NCBI RefSeq assembly: GCF_039929605.1
Contig: NZ_JBDSQX010000042.1
Span: 14,156 to 78,155 of the forward strand
Length of the DNA: 64,000 bases
Direction: 5' to 3'
DNA from: Pelomonas sp039929605
Lineage (GTDB): Bacteria > Pseudomonadota > Gammaproteobacteria > Burkholderiales > Burkholderiaceae_C
The notes under the pieces were generated by a model that was not told the DNA's origin, made no database searches, and worked only from the letters and a program-made list of their open reading frames with translations. The position numbers were made by a program, and so were the translations under genes. Of this stretch, positions 27,103 through 36,133 are shown one piece after another; the stretch's first letter is position 1; the number at the start of each line of letters is the position of its first letter.

Positions 27103-27683
27103 CGCCACCCTCCCCCACTCAGCATCGGCCGCAGCCGCACGGCCAAGGCCTCCCGGGCGCGGAAGATGCGCGAACGCACGGTGCCCGGCGGGCAGTCCAT
27201 CAAATCGGCGATCTCGTCGTAGCTCAAGCCATCTACCTCTCGCAGCAGCAACGCCCGGCGTTGATCTTCCGCCAGGCCCTCGACCGCCTCGTTGAGCCCG
27301 CGCGCCAACTGGCGGTTGGCGAGCAGGGCTTCGGGGGTCGCATCGTCGGTTGGATGCGCGTCGGTGCCGAAAGTTCCCTCGTCGTCGTCCAGGGACTCGA
27401 CCGGCCGCTGGCGGCTGCGATGCCGCTGTGCGGCATTGATGGCGATGCGGTAGACCCAGGTGTAGAAGGCGCTGTCACCGCGAAAGGCAGGCAATGCGCG
27501 GTAGGCGGCCAGGAAGGTCTCCTGGCAGAGGTCGGCCACGTCGGCGGGGTCACGCACGCTGCGCGACAGCAGGCGCTCGACGCGGCGCTGGTACTTCAGC
27601 ACCAGCATGTCGAAGGCGGTGCGGCTGCCGGCCTGCGCCTCGCGCACCAGCAGGGCGTCGGCGTCCTGGCCCTGGGCGTTCAT
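27099..27683 (-). CDS. rpoE: RNA polymerase sigma-E factor (ECF)
   Basis: 194 residues from MNAQGQDADALL. Region 2 (about 25-95) contains DLCQETFLAAYRALPAFRG and FYTWVYRIAIN; region 4 (about 130-185) has LREVDGLSYDEIADLMDCPPGTVRSRIFRARE. This is the envelope-stress sigma factor. ATGA overlaps link it to rseA downstream and to a small membrane protein upstream. Confidence 0.95.
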   Translation of the reverse strand: MNAQGQDADALLVREAQAGSRTAFDMLVLKYQRRVERLLSRSVRDPADVADLCQETFLAAYRALPAFRGDSAFYTWVYRIAINAAQRHRSRQRPVESLDDDEGTFGTDAHPTDDATPEALLANRQLARGLNEAVEGLAEDQRRALLLREVDGLSYDEIADLMDCPPGTVRSRIFRAREALAVRLRPMLSGGGWR

Positions 27684-28093
27684 GGCTGCACCGTCGGCGC
27701 GGCGAACACGGTCGCGCGCAATGCCGCCCAATGGGCAGCCTGCTGGTGCCGCGCCAACGGGAGCCAGCATGGGCCAGGGCTGGCACGCAGCAGCAGCCAG
27801 GCATCGAGGTCGATCAGCACGGTGAGTTGGACAGTGGCTTCTTCATCGCGATCAGAGTCGGCCAGCCACCAGGCCTGGCCATCCCAGCGCAGGCGGCGCG
27901 GCAGCACGGCGGCGGCGCGCCAGCCATAGATGCTGACCAGTGGAATGGACAGCAGTGCCGGCCACGCAGACGGGTAATGGCTGAGCATCCAGGCAGCCAG
28001 GCCACCCGAAGCCAGCGCCGCGACGCAAGCCATGACCGCCTGCAGGGCCGGCTGGCGCTGCAACTGCACGACGACGGGCGGCGTGCGACGCAT
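27680..28093 (-). CDS. Small membrane protein upstream of rpoE
   Basis: 137 residues. Two adjacent hydrophobic helices near the N-terminus (LQAVMACVAALASGGLAAWM, LLSIPLVSIYGW) are followed by a soluble domain with LRWDGQAWWLAD. That layout resembles YgfX/CptA-like proteins, but I cannot confirm membership. Its stop overlaps the rpoE start (ATGA), so the two are co-translated. Function unknown. Confidence 0.7.
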   Translation of the reverse strand: MRRTPPVVVQLQRQPALQAVMACVAALASGGLAAWMLSHYPSAWPALLSIPLVSIYGWRAAAVLPRRLRWDGQAWWLADSDRDEEATVQLTVLIDLDAWLLLRASPGPCWLPLARHQQAAHWAALRATVFAAPTVQP

Positions 28094-28105
28094 CGCCCGG
28101 TGCGC

Positions 28106-29350
28106 CTAGACCCGCTTGAAGATCAGCGTGCCGTTTGTGCCGCCGAAACCGAAATTGTTCTTCGCGGCGATGTCGATCTTCATCGGCCGCGCCTCGTTGG
28201 CGCAGTAGTCCAGGTCGCACTCGGGATCCTGGTTGAAGATATTGATCGTCGGCGGGGCGATCTGGTCACGGATGGCCAGCGCGGTGAACACCGACTCGAT
28301 GCCGCCCGCGCCGCCCAGCAAGTGGCCGGTCATGGACTTGGTCGAGCTGATGACCATCTTCTTGGCGTGATCGCCAAAGGCCAGCTTGATCGCGTTGGTC
28401 TCGTTCACGTCGCCGAGCGGCGTGGAGGTGCCGTGGGCGTTCATGTAGTCGACCTGGTCGGGGTTCATGCCCGCATTGCGCAGCGCCGCGCGCATGGAGC
28501 GCTTGGGGCCGTCGACATTGGGCGCGGTCATGTGATATGCGTCCGCCCCCATGCCGAAGCCGACCAGCTCGCAGTAGATCTTGGCGCCGCGCTTCTTGGC
28601 GTGTTCGTACTCTTCGAGCACCAGCACGCCGGCACCCTCGCCCAGCACGAAACCGTCGCGGTCCTTGTCCCAGGGCCGGGACGCGGTCGCGGGGTCGTCG
28701 TTGCGAGTAGACAGCGCACGGGCTGCGGCGAAACCGCCGATGCCCAGCGGCGACACCGCACCTTCAGCACCGCCCGCCACCATCACGTCGGCGTCGCCGT
28801 ACTCGATGAGGCGGCCGGCTTCGCCGATCGCGTGCAGGCCCGTCGTGCAGGCCGTCACGATCGCCAGGTTGGGCCCCTGGAAACCGAAGTTGATGGAGAC
28901 GTGGCCCGAGATCATGTTGATGATCGAGGCCGGGATGAAGAACGGCGAGATGCGGCGCGGGCCGCGGCTCGTCAGCTCTTCTTTCGTGTCTTCGATCAGC
29001 GGCAGGCCGCCGATGCCCGAGCCCACGAGCACGCCGATGCGCTCGGCCTGCTCCTCGGTCAGTTCGTTCCCTGTGGGGATGCCGGAATCACGCACCGCCT
29101 GGAAGGCCGCCGCCAGGCCGTAATGGATGAAGTTATCCATGTGGCGGGCTTCTTTCGCGGGGATGTAATCCTCGATCTTGAAGCCCTTGACCTCACCCGC
29201 AAAGTGGCACGCCATGACGCTGGCGTCGAAGCGGGTGATGGTGGCAATGCCGGAACGCCCGGCGAGGATGTTGGCCCAACCTTCGGCAACGGAGTTGCCG
29301 ACAGGACTGATCAGACCAAGACCGGTGACAACGACACGGCGACGGCTCAT
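28106..29350 (-). CDS. fabF: 3-oxoacyl-[ACP] synthase II
   Basis: Condensing enzyme of fatty-acid elongation, 414 residues, thiolase fold. Active-site Cys in TACTTGLHAIG, catalytic histidines in NAHGTSTPLGD and TGHLLGGAGG, and lysine in SSTKSMTGH. Downstream of acpP with a 37-bp gap, in the canonical fab cluster order. Confidence 0.96.
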   Translation of the reverse strand: MSRRRVVVTGLGLISPVGNSVAEGWANILAGRSGIATITRFDASVMACHFAGEVKGFKIEDYIPAKEARHMDNFIHYGLAAAFQAVRDSGIPTGNELTEEQAERIGVLVGSGIGGLPLIEDTKEELTSRGPRRISPFFIPASIINMISGHVSINFGFQGPNLAIVTACTTGLHAIGEAGRLIEYGDADVMVAGGAEGAVSPLGIGGFAAARALSTRNDDPATASRPWDKDRDGFVLGEGAGVLVLEEYEHAKKRGAKIYCELVGFGMGADAYHMTAPNVDGPKRSMRAALRNAGMNPDQVDYMNAHGTSTPLGDVNETNAIKLAFGDHAKKMVISSTKSMTGHLLGGAGGIESVFTALAIRDQIAPPTINIFNQDPECDLDYCANEARPMKIDIAAKNNFGFGGTNGTLIFKRV

Positions 29351-29387
29351 GCGGTACGGATCACAGAGTTACGAGAGAAAAGAAGGC

Positions 29388-29627
29388 TCAGGCCTTCTGG
29401 TGCTTGACGGCGTAGTCGATCGCCAGCTGCACGGTGGTGATCTTCTCGGCCTCTTCGTCGGGGATCTCGATGCCGAACTCGTCTTCGAGGGCCATCACCA
29501 GTTCCACGGTGTCCAGAGAATCGGCGCCCAGATCGGCAACGAATGCCTTCTCGGTGGTGACGTCGGCCTCAGCCACGCCAAGTTGCTCGGCGATGATTTT
29601 CTTGACTCGTGCTTCGATATCGCTCAT
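29388..29627 (-). CDS. acpP: Acyl carrier protein
   Basis: 79 residues, acidic. The phosphopantetheine attachment serine is in DLGADSLDTVEL. A strong Shine-Dalgarno (GGAGG) precedes ATG. The 110-bp gap to fabG, the largest within the fab cluster apart from the fabD-fabH element, probably carries an extra acpP promoter. A TAGAAT hexamer is visible there but has no clear -35. Confidence 0.97.
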   Translation of the reverse strand: MSDIEARVKKIIAEQLGVAEADVTTEKAFVADLGADSLDTVELVMALEDEFGIEIPDEEAEKITTVQLAIDYAVKHQKA

Positions 29628-29737
29628 GACACTCCTCCAGGAGGGGTTTGCAGAAAACAGCCCGGCATTCTAAGGGCACTAGAGTTGCGCCCCTAAGTCG
29701 GGGCCCAAGCGGAAATTGAAGCAGCTTATGCAGGCCG

Positions 29738-30481
29738 TCAGGCCATGTACATGCCACCGTTGACATGCAGTTCGGTACCCGTAATGTAGGCACCGCCCGG
29801 TGACGCCAGGAAGGCAACCGCCGCAGCGATTTCCTCCGGCGCGCCCAGGCGGCCCAGCGGGATCTGCGCCAGCAGCGCGGCCTTCTGGGCCTCGGGCAGC
29901 ACCTCGGTCATGTCGGTGGCGATGAAGCCAGGCGCAACGCAGTTGACCGTGATGCCGCGGCTGCCGAGTTCGCGGGCCAGCGAGCGCGTCAGGCCCGCCA
30001 CGCCGGCCTTGGCGGCGGCGTAGTTAGCCTGGCCGGCATTGCCGGAGGCGCCGACGACCGAGGTGATGTTGATGATGCGGCCATTGCGCTGCTTCATCAT
30101 CGGCTTGGTGACGGCGCGGGCGAGGCGGAAGACGGCCTTGAGGTTGGTGTCCAGCACCGCGTCCCAGTCGCCGTCCTTCATGCGCATGGACAGCGTGTCG
30201 CGGGTGATGCCGGCGTTGTTGACGAGGACGTGCAGGCCGCCCTCCTTGGCGACGATATCGTCCACGGCCGCCTGGCTGGCAGCGGCATCGGTCACGTTGA
30301 GTGCGATGCCGCGGCCACCGAACGCAGCGAGGGCTTCGGTGATGCCGGCGGCGCCGGATGCGGTCGTCGCCGTGCCGATGACGCGCCAGCCTTCATGGGC
30401 GAGGGCCAGCGCGATGGCTCGGCCGATGCCACGGCTGGCGCCGGTGACGAGGGCGACGCCCTTTGATGCAGATTCAGTCAT
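29738..30481 (-). CDS. fabG: 3-oxoacyl-[ACP] reductase
   Basis: NADPH-dependent SDR, 247 residues from MTESASKGVAL. Cofactor motif TGASRGIG, NNAG motif NNAGITRDTL, catalytic Ser in NITSVVG and Y-x3-K in YAAAKAG. Starts 4 bp after the fabD stop. Confidence 0.96.
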   Translation of the reverse strand: MTESASKGVALVTGASRGIGRAIALALAHEGWRVIGTATTASGAAGITEALAAFGGRGIALNVTDAAASQAAVDDIVAKEGGLHVLVNNAGITRDTLSMRMKDGDWDAVLDTNLKAVFRLARAVTKPMMKQRNGRIINITSVVGASGNAGQANYAAAKAGVAGLTRSLARELGSRGITVNCVAPGFIATDMTEVLPEAQKAALLAQIPLGRLGAPEEIAAAVAFLASPGGAYITGTELHVNGGMYMA

Positions 30482-30485
30482 GGGT

Positions 30486-31430
30486 TCAGCCTCCGAGGAG
30501 TGCTCGGGCCTCGGCGAGCGAGGCGGGATCGAACACGCAGGCGGCGACAAGCTCGCCGTCGATGCGCTTGGCCATGCCGCTCAGCACCTTGCCGGGGCCG
30601 GCTTCGATGAGATGGCCGACGCCGCGCGCCTTCAACGCCTGCACTACCTCGACCCAGCGCACCGGGCCGAAGGCCTGGCGGTAGAGGGCGTCGCGCAGCG
30701 CCTCGGCGTTGTCGTTGACGGCCACGTCGATGTTGTTGATGACGGGGAAGGCAGCGGGCTGGAACTGCACCGTCGCCAGCCTCTCCTTCAGCCGCTCGGC
30801 GGCCGGCCTCATCAGGCTGGAGTGGAAGGGGGCCGACACCGACAGCGGCAGCGCGCGCTTGGCGCCGGCGGCCTTCAGGATCTCGGCAGCCTTGTCCGCG
30901 CCGGCCTTGCTGCCGGCAATCACCGTCTGCTTGGGGTCGTTGAAGTTGACGGCCTCGACGGCCTCACCGGTCTCGGCGGCGGCCTGTGCACAGCCCGCGC
31001 GGACGGCGTCGCCGTCCAGGCCCAGGATGGCGTACATCGCGCCGGCGCCCACCGGCACGGCCTCCTGCATGGCCTGGGCGCGAAAGCGCACCAGCGGCAG
31101 CGCATCGGCCAGGCTCAGCACGCCGGCCGCAACCAGCGCCGTGTACTCGCCCAGCGAATGGCCAGCGGCAGCCACGGGCACCGCGCCGGTCTCGGCAACG
31201 AAGGCGCGCCAGCAGGCGATGCCGGCCGTCAGCATGACGGGCTGGGTGTTGGTGGTCAGGTCCAGCAGCTCCTTGGGGCCGGCATGGATCAGCGCGCCGA
31301 TGTCCTCGCCGAGGGCGGCGGAAGCTTCTTCAAGAACGAGGCGGACTTCCGGGTGGTCGCCCCAGGCGTCGAGCATGCCGACGGCCTGCGAGCCCTGGCC
31401 GGGGAAAACAACAGCAAACGGTGCGGTCAT
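30486..31430 (-). CDS. fabD: Malonyl-CoA:ACP transacylase
   Basis: 314 residues from MTAPFAVVFPGQGSQ. Active-site serine in GHSLGEYTALV, catalytic His in SAPFHSSLM, and the GQGSQ loop at the N-terminus. Its start codon lies 3 bp from the palindromic element that fills the space to fabH. Confidence 0.96.
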   Translation of the reverse strand: MTAPFAVVFPGQGSQAVGMLDAWGDHPEVRLVLEEASAALGEDIGALIHAGPKELLDLTTNTQPVMLTAGIACWRAFVAETGAVPVAAAGHSLGEYTALVAAGVLSLADALPLVRFRAQAMQEAVPVGAGAMYAILGLDGDAVRAGCAQAAAETGEAVEAVNFNDPKQTVIAGSKAGADKAAEILKAAGAKRALPLSVSAPFHSSLMRPAAERLKERLATVQFQPAAFPVINNIDVAVNDNAEALRDALYRQAFGPVRWVEVVQALKARGVGHLIEAGPGKVLSGMAKRIDGELVAACVFDPASLAEARALLGG

Positions 31431-31433
31431 GGA

Positions 31434-31596
31434 TAGAAGCTGTGAATGGACCGCGCGCGGCCGAGCAGACCGTCGCGGCGTCGCCAATCAAGGCGCAAAG
31501 CGGAGCCGTAGCCGGAACTACGGCGAGCATTTGCAACGCCGAGTGGCGACGTTGCGGCGGGATGAGCGGCTGTGCGGGGTTCGTTCACAGCTTCTA
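31434..31596. repeat. 163-bp palindromic element filling the fabH-fabD intergenic space
   Basis: Perfect 13-bp terminal inverted repeats TAGAAGCTGTGAA (31434-31446) and TTCACAGCTTCTA (31584-31596). Inside, CGTCGCC...GCGCAAA pairs imperfectly with TTTGCAA...GGCGACG, and a central hairpin GCCGTAG / CTACGGC caps the structure, so the whole element can fold into one long arm. No ORF. The right terminal triplet provides the fabH stop codon (TAG on the minus strand), and the left end is 3 bp from the fabD start. No target-site duplication is evident. It has the features of a MITE- or REP-like dispersed repeat. Confidence 0.8.
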
Positions 31597-32592
31597 ATAT
31601 TTGAGAAGGGCGGCGCCCCAGGTGAAGCCACCGCCGACGCCTTCCAGCATCACGGTATCGCCACGCTTGACGCGACCGCTGCGCACCGCCACGTCCAGCG
31701 CCAGCGGCACGGAGGCGGCCGACGTGTTGCCATGCTCGTCGACAGTGACGATGAGCTTGTCCATGGACATGCGCAGCTTTTTGGCCGTGCCCTGCATGAT
31801 GCGGATGTTGGCCTGATGGGGGATGAGCCAGTCGATGTCGGCGTCCGTCAAGCCGGCCTTGTCGAGCACCGAACGGGCGACCTTCTCCAGCACGCCGACG
31901 GCGAGCTTGAAGACGGCTTGGCCATCCATCCTCAGCAAAGGCGAGCCCAGCACCTGGCCGCCCGACACGGTGCCCGGCGTGCAGAGAATGTCGGAATGGC
32001 GCGCGTCGGCATGCAGCTCGGTGGCGAGGATGCCGGGCTCGTCGCTGGCGCCGAGCACGACGGCACCGGCGCCGTCGCCGAACAGCACGCAGGTCGTGCG
32101 GTCCTTGAAGTCGAGGATGCGCGAGAACACCTCGGCGCCGACGACGAGCGCCTTGCTGGCGGCGCCGGTCTTGATCATCGAGTCGGCCACGCTGAGCGCG
32201 TAGACAAAGCCCGCGCAAACCGCCTGCACGTCGAAGGCGGCGCAACCGAACACGCCGAGCTTCTTCTGCAGCAGGCAGGCGCTGGACGGGAAGACCATGT
32301 CGGGCGTGGACGTCGCGACGATGATGAGGTCCAGCTCCTCAGCCTTGATGCCGGCGGCTTCCAGCGCGGCCAGCGCGGCCGGGAAGGCCAGGTCGCTGGC
32401 GCTTTGGTCTGACGCAGCGAAGTGGCGCGCGCGGATGCCGGTGCGCTCGACGATCCAGTCGTCCGAGGTTTCGACGCCGTCGGCCGCGAGGCGCTCGGCC
32501 AGGGCCTGGTTGGTGACCCGGTCAGCGGGCAAATAGCTGCCGGTGCCGAGGATGCGCGAGTAGCGGGGTGAGGTGTGTCCAGATGGGCTCAT
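31594..32592 (-). CDS. fabH: 3-oxoacyl-[ACP] synthase III
   Basis: Initiates fatty-acid synthesis from acetyl-CoA and malonyl-ACP. 332 residues. Triad: Cys in VQAVCAGFVYAL, His in IPHQANIRI, Asn in DEHGNTSAA. Normal C-terminus (WGAALLKY); its TAG stop coincides with the end of the palindromic element. Start overlaps the plsX stop by ATGA. Confidence 0.96.
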   Translation of the reverse strand: MSPSGHTSPRYSRILGTGSYLPADRVTNQALAERLAADGVETSDDWIVERTGIRARHFAASDQSASDLAFPAALAALEAAGIKAEELDLIIVATSTPDMVFPSSACLLQKKLGVFGCAAFDVQAVCAGFVYALSVADSMIKTGAASKALVVGAEVFSRILDFKDRTTCVLFGDGAGAVVLGASDEPGILATELHADARHSDILCTPGTVSGGQVLGSPLLRMDGQAVFKLAVGVLEKVARSVLDKAGLTDADIDWLIPHQANIRIMQGTAKKLRMSMDKLIVTVDEHGNTSAASVPLALDVAVRSGRVKRGDTVMLEGVGGGFTWGAALLKY

Positions 32593-33683
32593 GCAGCCTG
32601 AGCGGCGGGCGCCGCCTTGTCTCCAGCATCGGTCGCCTTCGCCTGCAGCGCGGCGACGATGCGGTCGTGTACCCGGTCCAGCAGCCGGTTGCGGGCGGCA
32701 TCATAAGCGCGGGCCAAAGCCTGCTCGAAGGCGAAGGCATCGGCCGAGCCATGACTCTTGAAGACCAGGCCGCGCAGGCCCAGCAGCGCTGCGCCGTTGA
32801 AGCGGCGGTGGTCCACACGGGCCTTGAATGCCTTCAGGATGGGGAGAGCCAGCAGCGCGACACCCTTGGTCAGCAGGTTGCGGCTGAACTCTTCCTTGAT
32901 GAAGGTGCCGATCATGGTGGCGAGGCCCTCGGAGGTCTTGAGCATGACGTTGCCGACGAAGCCGTCGCAGACGACGAGGTCCGTCGTGCCCTTGTAGATG
33001 TCGTTGCCCTCGACGTTGCCGAAGAAGTTCAGCTGGCCGGCCGCGCCCGCCGCGCGCAGCAGCTCTCCCGCCTGCTTGATGGTCTCGCTGCCCTTGATGG
33101 CCTCCTCGCCGATGTTGAGCAAGCCGACGCTGGGCTCCTCGATGCCTTCGACGGCCGACACCAGCGCGCTGCCCATGACGGCGAACTGCAGCAGGTGCTC
33201 GGCCGTGCAGTCGACGTTGGCGCCGAGATCCAGCACGGTCGTGAAGCGGCCGCGCTGGTTGGGCACGACGGTGGCGATGGCCGGGCGGTCGATGCCGTCC
33301 AGCGTCTTCAGCAGGTACCGGGCCACGGCCATCAGCGCGCCGGTGTTGCCGGCGGACACGCAGGCATGCGCAAGCGCCGGGTTGCCGTCACGGTCGGCCT
33401 TGAGTTGCTGAATGGCGATGCGCATGGACGAGTCGCGCTTGCGGCGCAGGGCGACCTCGACCGGATCGTCCATCGTGATGACTTCACTGGCCGCGACGAC
33501 ACGGCAGCGCGGCCAGGCGGCGGCAGCGGTCAACTCTTCGGGCTTACCGACGAGGATGAGTTCAGCGCCGGGGTGCTTGTCGAGAAAGGCGCGGCAGGCC
33601 GGCAGCGTGACCGAGGGGCCGTGGTCGCCGCCCATGCAATCAACGGCAAGGCGGACGGGCTCGGGCAGGGTCGCGTGGGTCAT
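32589..33683 (-). CDS. plsX: Phosphate acyltransferase PlsX
   Basis: Makes acyl-phosphate from acyl-ACP for phospholipid synthesis. 364 residues, beginning with the family hallmark LAVDCMGGDHGPSVT. Contains AHACVSAGNTGALMA and VVCDGFVGNVMLKTSEG. Coupled to fabH by ATGA; downstream of rpmF, as usual. Confidence 0.95.
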   Translation of the reverse strand: MTHATLPEPVRLAVDCMGGDHGPSVTLPACRAFLDKHPGAELILVGKPEELTAAAAWPRCRVVAASEVITMDDPVEVALRRKRDSSMRIAIQQLKADRDGNPALAHACVSAGNTGALMAVARYLLKTLDGIDRPAIATVVPNQRGRFTTVLDLGANVDCTAEHLLQFAVMGSALVSAVEGIEEPSVGLLNIGEEAIKGSETIKQAGELLRAAGAAGQLNFFGNVEGNDIYKGTTDLVVCDGFVGNVMLKTSEGLATMIGTFIKEEFSRNLLTKGVALLALPILKAFKARVDHRRFNGAALLGLRGLVFKSHGSADAFAFEQALARAYDAARNRLLDRVHDRIVAALQAKATDAGDKAAPAAQAA

Positions 33684-33700
33684 CGAGGCAGAAGCGTTTC

Positions 33701-33742
33701 AGAAAAGACCAAACCCGGCACAGCGCGTGGCGCAGGCCGGGT
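33701..33742 (-). terminator. Terminator-like hairpin between rpmF and plsX
   Basis: On the minus strand ACCCGGC (33736-33742) pairs with GCCGGGT (33713-33719), followed by a T-rich stretch (complement of AGAAAAGACC, 33701-33710). A second, tighter hairpin CAAGCCTC / GAGGCTTG with a 3-nt loop lies at 33789-33807, just after the rpmF stop. It may partially terminate ribosomal-protein transcription before plsX. Confidence 0.5.
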
Positions 33743-33814
33743 CGGCAGATTCTCGGGTGCGCAGCGCAGCCAGTGCGGTGCGGGTCTGCAAGCCTCGCGG
33801 AGGCTTGCTCAAGC

Positions 33815-34000
33815 TCAGGCCGCGTCGGCCTTGCTCTTCAACACCTTGCGACCACGGTAGAAACCGGTCGGGCTGATGTGGTGACGCAGATGCACTTCGC
33901 CCGTCGTCGGCTCGATGGCCGTGCCCGGGGTGACCAGGGCATTGTGGGAACGGTGCATGCCACGCTTGGAAGGCGACTTCTTGTTTTGCTGAACAGCCAT
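33815..34000 (-). CDS. rpmF: 50S ribosomal protein L32
   Basis: 61 residues: MAVQQNKKSPSKRGMHRSHN start and a GEVHLRHHISP core are typical of bL32. The zinc-binding cysteines of some L32 forms are absent (Cys-minus type). GGAG ribosome-binding site upstream. Paired with yceD upstream, the classical arrangement. Confidence 0.95.
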   Translation of the reverse strand: MAVQQNKKSPSKRGMHRSHNALVTPGTAIEPTTGEVHLRHHISPTGFYRGRKVLKSKADAA

Positions 34001-34194
34001 GAAATTCTCCGAATTCTGCGGGGTCTAGTGCGCGGTGAGGTGCGGGGTTTGGGTTTGCGACCCCTGGAAAAGTCTCAAGCGGGAAAACAGCTCGAGCCCC
34101 AGGCCGCAGAAAAGCCCACGAGTGTAGCAGCCAATGCTTTGATCGCCAAGCCAGGCGGGCTAAAGCGTCCGGCAAGCCAAGCGGATTCATGGCC

Positions 34195-34758
34195 TCAGGC
34201 GCTGCCGCCGCGCTTGAGCGCCGCCAGCGCGGCGAAGGGATTGGGACGCTCGCCCTCTCCGTCCTCACCCGCCAGTTCGTCGTCTTCCACATGGGCCAGC
34301 GGCTCGGGGCAGACCTCGTGACGCGGCACCAGCGGCAGGGCCAGCAGCACCTCGTCCTCGATGAGCTCGCGGGCGTTCAGGTGGCGCGGCATGGCAAGCA
34401 CATCGTCGTCGCTGTCGGCATCCAGCGCCGCAGCTTCAGCCTCGGTGTCGACGAAACGGATCCAGCGGTCGATGTCGACATGCTCGCCAACGGGCTTCAG
34501 GCAGCGCTGGCAGGTCAGCGCGACCTCGACCTGCGCTGTCACCTGCAGCCAGGTCTGGGTCTTGCCATCCTTGGCCTGGCGTGCCTCTCCCTGAAGACGC
34601 CAGTGCAGGGCCGGCCAACCCTGCGCCGGCGCGTCGGGCGCTGCGGACTCGGCCAGGCGCTCCAGCGACTCAGCCCGCCATTCGCCCTCCAGACTGGCGC
34701 CATCGCGGGCGAAGGCGGCGAGGTCAAGCTTCTCAGGAACAAAGGCGCGCGGTTTCAT
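34195..34758 (-). CDS. yceD: DUF177/YceD family 23S rRNA accumulation protein
   Basis: 187 residues from MKPRAFVPEKLDL; upstream open frame is not used. Central Cys-containing stretch VEVALTCQRCLKPVGEHVD and acidic C-terminal NPFAALAALKRG are characteristic. Family knowledge links YceD to 23S rRNA levels and plastid/bacterial ribosome assembly. Divergent from maf with only 32 bp between starts, so promoters overlap. Confidence 0.9.
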   Translation of the reverse strand: MKPRAFVPEKLDLAAFARDGASLEGEWRAESLERLAESAAPDAPAQGWPALHWRLQGEARQAKDGKTQTWLQVTAQVEVALTCQRCLKPVGEHVDIDRWIRFVDTEAEAAALDADSDDDVLAMPRHLNARELIEDEVLLALPLVPRHEVCPEPLAHVEDDELAGEDGEGERPNPFAALAALKRGGSA

Positions 34759-34790
34759 GTCCACCAGTTTAGGCGGGCGAGAATGACCCG

Positions 34791-35366
34791 ATGCCCCAGT
34801 TGATCCTCGCCTCGACGTCCCGCTACCGCCAGGAATTGCTGGCCCGGCTGCGCCTGCCCTTCGAGGCCGTGGCGCCGGAGGTCGACGAAACCGCCCTGCT
34901 CGGCGAAGCGCCGGCCGCCTTGGCCGAACGCCTGGCGCTGGCCAAGGCACGGGTCGTGGCCGCGCGCTTCCCCGGTGCCATCGTCATCGGCTCCGATCAG
35001 GTCGCCGATCTGGCCGGCGAAACCATCGGCAAGCCGGGTACGCATGAAGCCGCCGCCGCCCAGCTGCGCCGCATGAGTGGCCGCGAGGTCGTCTTCCAGA
35101 CTGCGGTGGCCGTTGTCGCACCGGGCCTCGCCGCCATCGAGCGCGCCGAAGTGCGGGTGCGCGTTCGCGAGTTAAGCGATGCCGCCATCGAGGCCTATTT
35201 GCGGGCCGATGAGCCTTATGACTGCGCCGGCAGCGCCAAGGTCGAGAGCCTGGGCATCGCGCTGCTGGACGCCGTCGAATCCGACGACCCGACCGCGCTA
35301 ATCGGTCTGCCCTTGATTCGCACCTGCGCCCTGCTGCGCCGCGCCGGCCTGGAGCCCCTCGCATGA
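34791..35366 (+). CDS. Maf-family nucleotide pyrophosphatase, YceF type
   Basis: 191 residues; LILASTSRYRQELLARL at the N-terminus, GSDQVADL and the KPGTHEAA stretch match the YceF subgroup (7-methyl-GTP pyrophosphatase) rather than the dTTP/UTP-specific YhdE. House-cleaning hydrolysis of non-canonical nucleotides. Overlaps the next gene by ATGA. Confidence 0.9.
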   Translation: MPQLILASTSRYRQELLARLRLPFEAVAPEVDETALLGEAPAALAERLALAKARVVAARFPGAIVIGSDQVADLAGETIGKPGTHEAAAAQLRRMSGREVVFQTAVAVVAPGLAAIERAEVRVRVRELSDAAIEAYLRADEPYDCAGSAKVESLGIALLDAVESDDPTALIGLPLIRTCALLRRAGLEPLA

Positions 35367-36124
35367 CCCTCGGAAAACTGATCCTGATGCCCAACACGCT
35401 GGACTTCGGCGTGGACGATTCGCTCGACCTGCGCGCGGTGCTGCCGCAACGCGTCATTGAGACCGCAGCGCGGCTGACGCACTGGGCCGCCGAGAACGCC
35501 AAGACGACGCGTTCGCTGTTGAAGCGCATCGATGCCATCGCGCCACTTCACCAGCCGCTGCAGGCGATGCAAATCACCGAGCTGCCGCGTCCGCCCAAAG
35601 GGGGCCGAGGTGGCGGCGATGACGCGGCCGCCTGGCTTGCGCTGCTGGACCCAGCCCATGCCGGGCACGACCTCGGCCTGATTTCCGAAGCCGGCCTGCC
35701 CGCCGTGGCCGACCCCGGCGCGCGCTTGGTGGCGCTGGCCCACGAGGCCGGCATCGAAGTGGTGCCGCTGGCCGGGCCCAGCTCCTTACTGCTGGCGCTC
35801 GCGGCGAGCGGCCTGAACGGCCAGAGCTTCGCCTTCGTCGGCTATCTGCCAGTGGACGCCAACGCACGCACGGCACGCATCCGCGAGCTGGAGGCGTTGT
35901 CGGCCAAGGCGCAGCAGACGCAATTGCTGATCGAAACGCCCTACCGCAACGAGGTGCTGAACCAGGCCTTGCTGGCGACGCTGAAGCCCGCCACGCGGCT
36001 GTCAATCAGCGTCGGACTAACGCTGCCCGGCGGCTGGACACAGACCGCCACCGTGGCCGACTGGCGCTTGAATCGCACCAAGCTGTCCGACCGCATCCCT
36101 GCGGTCTTCTCGCTGCTGGCCTGA
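35363..36124 (+). CDS. SAM-dependent methyltransferase, RsmI/tetrapyrrole-methylase-like
   Basis: 253 residues. Resembles the YraL/RsmI family: GLISEAGLPAVADPGARLV and VVPLAGPSSLLLALAASGL are the SAM-binding hallmarks. The N-terminus (KLILMPNTLDFG) differs from true RsmI (which begins LYVVATPIGNL). This fits the short paralogous group found next to maf in betaproteobacteria. RNA substrate not determined. Coupled to maf by ATGA; converges on rhlE with a 9-bp gap. Confidence 0.85.
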   Translation: MTLGKLILMPNTLDFGVDDSLDLRAVLPQRVIETAARLTHWAAENAKTTRSLLKRIDAIAPLHQPLQAMQITELPRPPKGGRGGGDDAAAWLALLDPAHAGHDLGLISEAGLPAVADPGARLVALAHEAGIEVVPLAGPSSLLLALAASGLNGQSFAFVGYLPVDANARTARIRELEALSAKAQQTQLLIETPYRNEVLNQALLATLKPATRLSISVGLTLPGGWTQTATVADWRLNRTKLSDRIPAVFSLLA

Positions 36125-36133
36125 GGCTGCGGT

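Noticed and set aside
27494..29407. 637-codon plus-strand frame opposite rpoE and fabF
   Set aside because: Spans several real genes in antisense and shows no domain.
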